Source: Campylobacterota bacterium
Lineage (GTDB): Bacteria; Campylobacterota; Campylobacteria; Campylobacterales; Sulfurovaceae
Length of the DNA: 9,306 nt
Direction: 5' to 3'
Assembly (NCBI GenBank): GCA_011372825.1
Contig: DSAK01000002.1
Location: 1 to 9,306 of the forward strand
Positions 6,942 through 9,306 of the stretch are shown one piece after another (the stretch's first letter is position 1; each line of letters begins with the position of its first letter). The notes below the pieces were generated by a model. That model saw only the letters and a program-made list of their open reading frames with translations. It did not search any database and was not told the origin of the DNA. A program made the translations under genes and the position numbers.

Positions 6942-7299
6942 TTAGGTGGCGATGGGATTTACCAAAGCACTGACTCCATATTGTTTGTTGAGAATGATTT
7001 GCTTCTTGAAAGGTTCTTATCTTTCATATTTTTGGCTTACTAGTTCAACTTCTATGCTCTCTTTGCAAAGAAGCTCTTGTACCTCTTTTGTCTGAAGCCA
7101 CTTGCCATATCTAGCAAGTGAGTTTTCCTACAATCTAAAAAGAGTATGTTACATCTTCTCTAAGCTCATACATCTCCCAAAACTTAGAATACCAATATAC
7201 ATTTGTGCAAGTATAAAGTTTGCCCTTTTCTCTTCTTACTTTCCTCTAAACAACATCTATCTTGCCATCTTAGCAATACAAACATCTCCCTATCTTCAT
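6942..7299 (-). pseudogene. Possible decayed small gene or genes between proB and fmt
   Basis: This stretch has good start signals but no intact frame. From ATG at 7299 (after AAGGAG) the frame stops after nine codons (MKIGRCLYC), again after seven more, then is open for 36 codons (7245-7138) with a segment reading REKGKLYTCTNVYWYSKFWE. Taken with the early CLYC, the pattern CxxC ... GKLYTC resembles a broken zinc ribbon, though the expected last cysteine is not seen. In another frame 7127-7020 reads LARYGKWLQTKEVQELL and more, then one TAA, then 24 further open codons ending at 6942. No family can be named. The two blocks may belong to one frameshifted gene, to different remnants, or to noncoding DNA that happens to be open because the strand is purine-rich. 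Related genomes have proB directly before fmt, which favours a remnant. Confidence 0.3.
7270..7299 (-). CDS. Possible nine-codon leader peptide or broken gene start
   Basis: ATG at 7299 opens a frame reading MKIGRCLYC and then TAA. A strong ribosome site (AAGGAG at 7310-7305, 5-base spacer) lies directly upstream. A promoter-like pair lies about 40 bases further up. The short frame contains CxxC. It is either a functional tiny peptide or simply the first codons of a decayed gene; the second is more likely because in-phase coding-like sequence continues beyond the stop. Confidence 0.25.
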   Translation of the reverse strand: MKIGRCLYC

Positions 7300-7337
7300 A
7301 TATACTCCTTTTTTAGATATACATAATGATACTTGAA

Positions 7338-7366
7338 ATTTTACTATTAGTTGTATTTTATGACAA
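7338..7366 (-). promoter_or_regulatory. Sigma-70-type promoter in the proB-fmt gap
   Basis: TTGTCA at 7366-7361, a 17-base spacer, and TAAAAT at 7343-7338 on the minus strand form a close match to the housekeeping consensus. A start near 7331 would give a leader of about 30 bases reaching the AAGGAG ribosome site and ATG at 7299. It is better than any other promoter in the window by spacing and -35, yet drives no intact gene. Confidence 0.5.
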
Positions 7367-7397
7367 TTTGAAAGATTTTTAACTAATTGTGCTCATC

Positions 7398-7416
7398 AAA
7401 AACATACATTATGTCT
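7398..7416 (-). terminator. Weak terminator candidate after proB
   Basis: Minus-strand AGACATA, loop ATG, TATGTTT can pair over 7 bp (one G-U) and runs into further T residues to 7398. The stem is AT-rich and weak, but it lies 28 bases after the proB stop and before the new promoter, where a terminator for obgE-proB is expected. Confidence 0.3.
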
Positions 7417-7443
7417 GCATTACTTCAAGAGGATACTTTTTAA

Positions 7444-8220
7444 TCATTCATTTGGTGAGGCTGTAAAAAGCGTGCCACCTTTTTGCACGCCTTGAATCAA
7501 AAAGCTTTTAACATCACTAAGATCAAATCCACTTGCTAAATACATCTCTTTTTTATTCTGCATCAAAAATTGAGCAGATTGCAATTTGGTTACTATTCCG
7601 CCAGTTGCAAATTCATTATTAGCACTGCATTCTGCATTCAAGACATCTTGGCTTAAAAAAGAGTGCGTTTTATACATCACTGCATCTTTAAATTTATTTG
7701 GGTCTTTATCATAATATCCTGCAATATCTGACAAGACAACAAGAATATCGGCATCAAAATGGTATGCTACATGAGCAGAGAGTCTATCATTGTCACCAAA
7801 TACCAACTCTTCTGTGGCTGTAACATCGTTTTCATTGATTATTGGGACAACCCCATGCTTTAAAAGTGCCTCAATGGCATTTTTTGCATGGCTTGTTCGC
7901 TTGCGAGAATCAAAATCAGAAGCAGTAAGCAAAACTTGTGAGCAGAGCATGTTGAATCTTGCAAATTTCTCCTGATACATCATCATAAGAAATGGTTGTC
8001 CTATACCAGCAAGGGCTTGCCGATTTGATATATGGGATTTGTCAATTTGTAATTTTGTAAATCCACTTGCAACTGCTCCAGAAGTGACCAATATCACCTC
8101 TTTATTTAATTTTGCTAGTGTAGCAATAAACTCAACCAATCGACCCATTCGCTCTTTGTTTACTCCTTCTTTGCAAGTTAAAACATGGGAGCCTACTTTT
8201 ATAACAATTCTCTGCATCAT
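7444..8220 (-). CDS. proB: Glutamate 5-kinase, catalytic domain only
   Basis: ProB phosphorylates L-glutamate with ATP, the first step of proline synthesis. From ATG at 8220 the protein has 258 residues and starts MMQRIVIKVGSHVLT; the amino-acid-kinase landmarks are all present. These are KVGS near the N-terminus, VTSGAVASG at 45-53, INENDVTATEELVFGDNDRL across 128-147, SDIAGYYDKDP at 164-174 and TGGIVTKLQSAQ at 206-217. It ends after the kinase fold: the C-terminal PUA domain of the 367-residue E. coli enzyme is absent, as in other Campylobacterota. Start options are ATG 8220, ATG 8217 (better spaced from AGGTG) and TTG 8232, which would overlap the obgE stop as TTGA but lacks a ribosome site. 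It lies 8 bases after obgE and is probably co-transcribed with it. Confidence 0.95.
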   Translation of the reverse strand: MMQRIVIKVGSHVLTCKEGVNKERMGRLVEFIATLAKLNKEVILVTSGAVASGFTKLQIDKSHISNRQALAGIGQPFLMMMYQEKFARFNMLCSQVLLTASDFDSRKRTSHAKNAIEALLKHGVVPIINENDVTATEELVFGDNDRLSAHVAYHFDADILVVLSDIAGYYDKDPNKFKDAVMYKTHSFLSQDVLNAECSANNEFATGGIVTKLQSAQFLMQNKKEMYLASGFDLSDVKSFLIQGVQKGGTLFTASPNE

Positions 8221-8228
8221 GCACCTAC

Positions 8229-9306
8229 TCAACTGTTTTTTATCTGTTTGATAATATCCCCTAATACATAGCGTAAAACCTCAGTATTGAGGTGGGATAC
8301 TGAAGATATTGGCAATACAAATTTTGGTGATTGACCATCTAAATTACCATAACTTAGGTAGGATGGCTCTGGATGATATCGCTTCAATTCATCATTTGTC
8401 TTGCAATTAATCGATTGTAAAAAATTAGTAATTAAATCATTGGCATCGCTAATGTCAAGTGTATCTATCTTAGTTATTGCGATTCCAAAACTTCGCTCTT
8501 TTAAAACCTTGCAATACCGTTCTAGCTCTTGAAGCAAGGTTGTGTATTGATACTCCATATTGCGGTAATTGCTAGCATCAATCATGAATAAAAGCATTTG
8601 TGTCCGCTCAATATGTTTCAAAAATTCTAGCCCTAAGCCTCTACCTTCGCTAGCACCTTCAATTATCCCAGGGATATCTGCCATCACAAAAGAATCAAAA
8701 TCACCTACATCAACAACTCCAAGCTTTGGCGTTAGCGTAGTAAACTCATAATTTGCAACTTCAGGCCTCGCATTGGACAATACTGAAATAAGGGTCGATT
8801 TCCCTACATTTGGATAACCAACAAGCCCAACGTCAGCTATATGCTTCAACTCAAGTCTTACAACTTTTGTAACACCAGGGAGGCCTGGTTGTGCATAGGT
8901 GGGACGTTGATTGCTTGCATTTTTAAAGTGCATATTTCCAAGCCCCCCTTTGCCACCTTCTAAAAACTTCACAACAGCTCCAACTTCGGTCAAATCCAAA
9001 AGTAGCTCACCGCTTTCTTGATCAAACACTTGTGTTCCTGGGGGGACTATGATTGTTGCATCCTCTCCACTCTTGCCATGCTTTTTTCTCCCCTCTCCGG
9101 GTCTCCCATTTTTAGCTTTGATATGCCGTTTTCCACGAAATGCTGAGAGTGTATCTGTATTGTTATCTACACGAAAATATACCGAACCACCTCTACCGCC
9201 ATCACCACCATCTGGTCCACCTTGTGCGACAAACTTTTCGGTCCAAAACGAAACAGCTCCAGCTCCACCTTTACCTGAACTTATCGTTACTTCTACACTA
9301 TCAATA
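8229..9306 (-). CDS. obgE: GTPase Obg (CgtA), first codons missing at the window edge
   Basis: Obg is an essential ribosome-associated GTPase acting in late 50S assembly and the stringent response. The frame is open from 9305 to a TGA at 8229, giving 358 visible residues. The first read IDSVEVTISSGKGGAGAVSF, so, by comparison with relatives starting MFIDSV, only about five bases of coding sequence lie off the edge. The glycine-rich Obg fold (about 1-155, with GGPDGGDGGRGG and GGKGGLGN) is followed by the G domain. That domain shows G1 GYPNVGKST at 163-171, the EFTTLTPKLG switch, G3 DIPG at 210-213, G4 TKID at 278-281 (Thr instead of the usual Asn) and G5 SS near 334. There is no long C-terminal extension. 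A GTG at 9029 is internal and not the start. The usual neighbours rplU and rpmA are expected beyond the edge. Confidence 0.96.
   Translation of the reverse strand, partial: IDSVEVTISSGKGGAGAVSFWTEKFVAQGGPDGGDGGRGGSVYFRVDNNTDTLSAFRGKRHIKAKNGRPGEGRKKHGKSGEDATIIVPPGTQVFDQESGELLLDLTEVGAVVKFLEGGKGGLGNMHFKNASNQRPTYAQPGLPGVTKVVRLELKHIADVGLVGYPNVGKSTLISVLSNARPEVANYEFTTLTPKLGVVDVGDFDSFVMADIPGIIEGASEGRGLGLEFLKHIERTQMLLFMIDASNYRNMEYQYTTLLQELERYCKVLKERSFGIAITKIDTLDISDANDLITNFLQSINCKTNDELKRYHPEPSYLSYGNLDGQSPKFVLPISSVSHLNTEVLRYVLGDIIKQIKNS

Larger units (their letters stand above)
6903..7443. other. 541-base gap between proB and fmt
   Basis: The only long region without an intact gene. In transcription order it holds a weak terminator, a promoter, a ribosome site with an ATG and nine-codon frame, broken open frames, and the fmt promoter. 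The plus strand has a 74-codon frame (7102-7326, TTG start, no ribosome site) rich in Ile, Ser, Tyr and Phe that looks like a shadow. I see no tRNA, insertion-sequence ends or direct repeats. Confidence 0.7.

Noticed and set aside
7102..7326. 74-codon plus-strand open frame in the proB-fmt gap
   Set aside because: TTG start without a ribosome site, composition rich in Ile, Ser, Tyr and Phe as expected for the antisense of a purine-rich strand, and no recognisable motif. All real genes lie on the other strand.
7320..7414. Short inverted repeat (ACATAATG / CATTATGT) as insertion-sequence ends
   Set aside because: Only eight bases, AT-rich, no target duplication, and it does not bracket the coding-like debris; chance is likely.
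8229..9029. obgE starting at the GTG at 9029
   Set aside because: The same frame is open to the right edge and encodes the full glycine-rich Obg fold, so this GTG is internal.
9131..9146. TTTTCCACGAAATGC as a degenerate parS
   Set aside because: Shares only a few bases with the parS palindrome, is not itself palindromic, and lies inside the conserved obgE coding sequence.

Overview
The window is a compact stretch of bacterial chromosome with every convincing gene on the minus strand. Read in transcription order (high to low coordinates), it holds obgE (5' tip cut off), proB, a roughly 540-base gap, fmt, birA, parA, parB, atpF', atpF, atpH, atpA and atpG (3' part cut off). This order (Obg GTPase, glutamate 5-kinase, Met-tRNA formyltransferase, short biotin ligase, ParA/ParB, split-b F1 ATP synthase) is, from general knowledge, the arrangement of Campylobacterota (Campylobacter, Helicobacter, Sulfurimonas and relatives). 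The AT-rich base composition and protein styles (BirA without a DNA-binding domain, ProB without PUA, AtpF with an N-terminal signal-like helix) agree. The AtpA and AtpF style suggests a free-living Sulfurimonas-like member, but the genus is a guess.

Region 8229-9306 is nearly all of obgE, which seems to lack only its first codons beyond the right edge. proB follows after 8 bases. Region 6903-7443 is the only long gap. It contains a good sigma-70-like promoter, a strong ribosome binding site and an ATG leading into a frame that stops after 9 codons. Further open segments broken by stops follow, and an AT-rich promoter for fmt lies at its lower end. It is best read as the decayed remains of an inserted or ancestral small gene.

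Region 3718-6902 is a tight run: fmt and birA overlap by 20 bases, birA and parA overlap by 4, and parA and parB are 5 bases apart. It joins translation initiation, biotin attachment and chromosome partitioning in what looks like one transcript. Region 1-3654 is the F1/stalk part of the F1Fo ATP synthase operon: two different b-type stalk subunits, delta, alpha and gamma. No Fo a or c gene lies in the window. A 63-base spacer between parB and atpF' carries a possible extended -10 promoter.

The window is otherwise ordinary housekeeping DNA. I see no tRNA, rRNA, CRISPR array, intact mobile element or defence system. The parts worth a second look are the proB-fmt gap, the start-codon choices (TTG for birA, GTG for atpA, internal ATGs for fmt and proB), and the split ATP synthase stalk.
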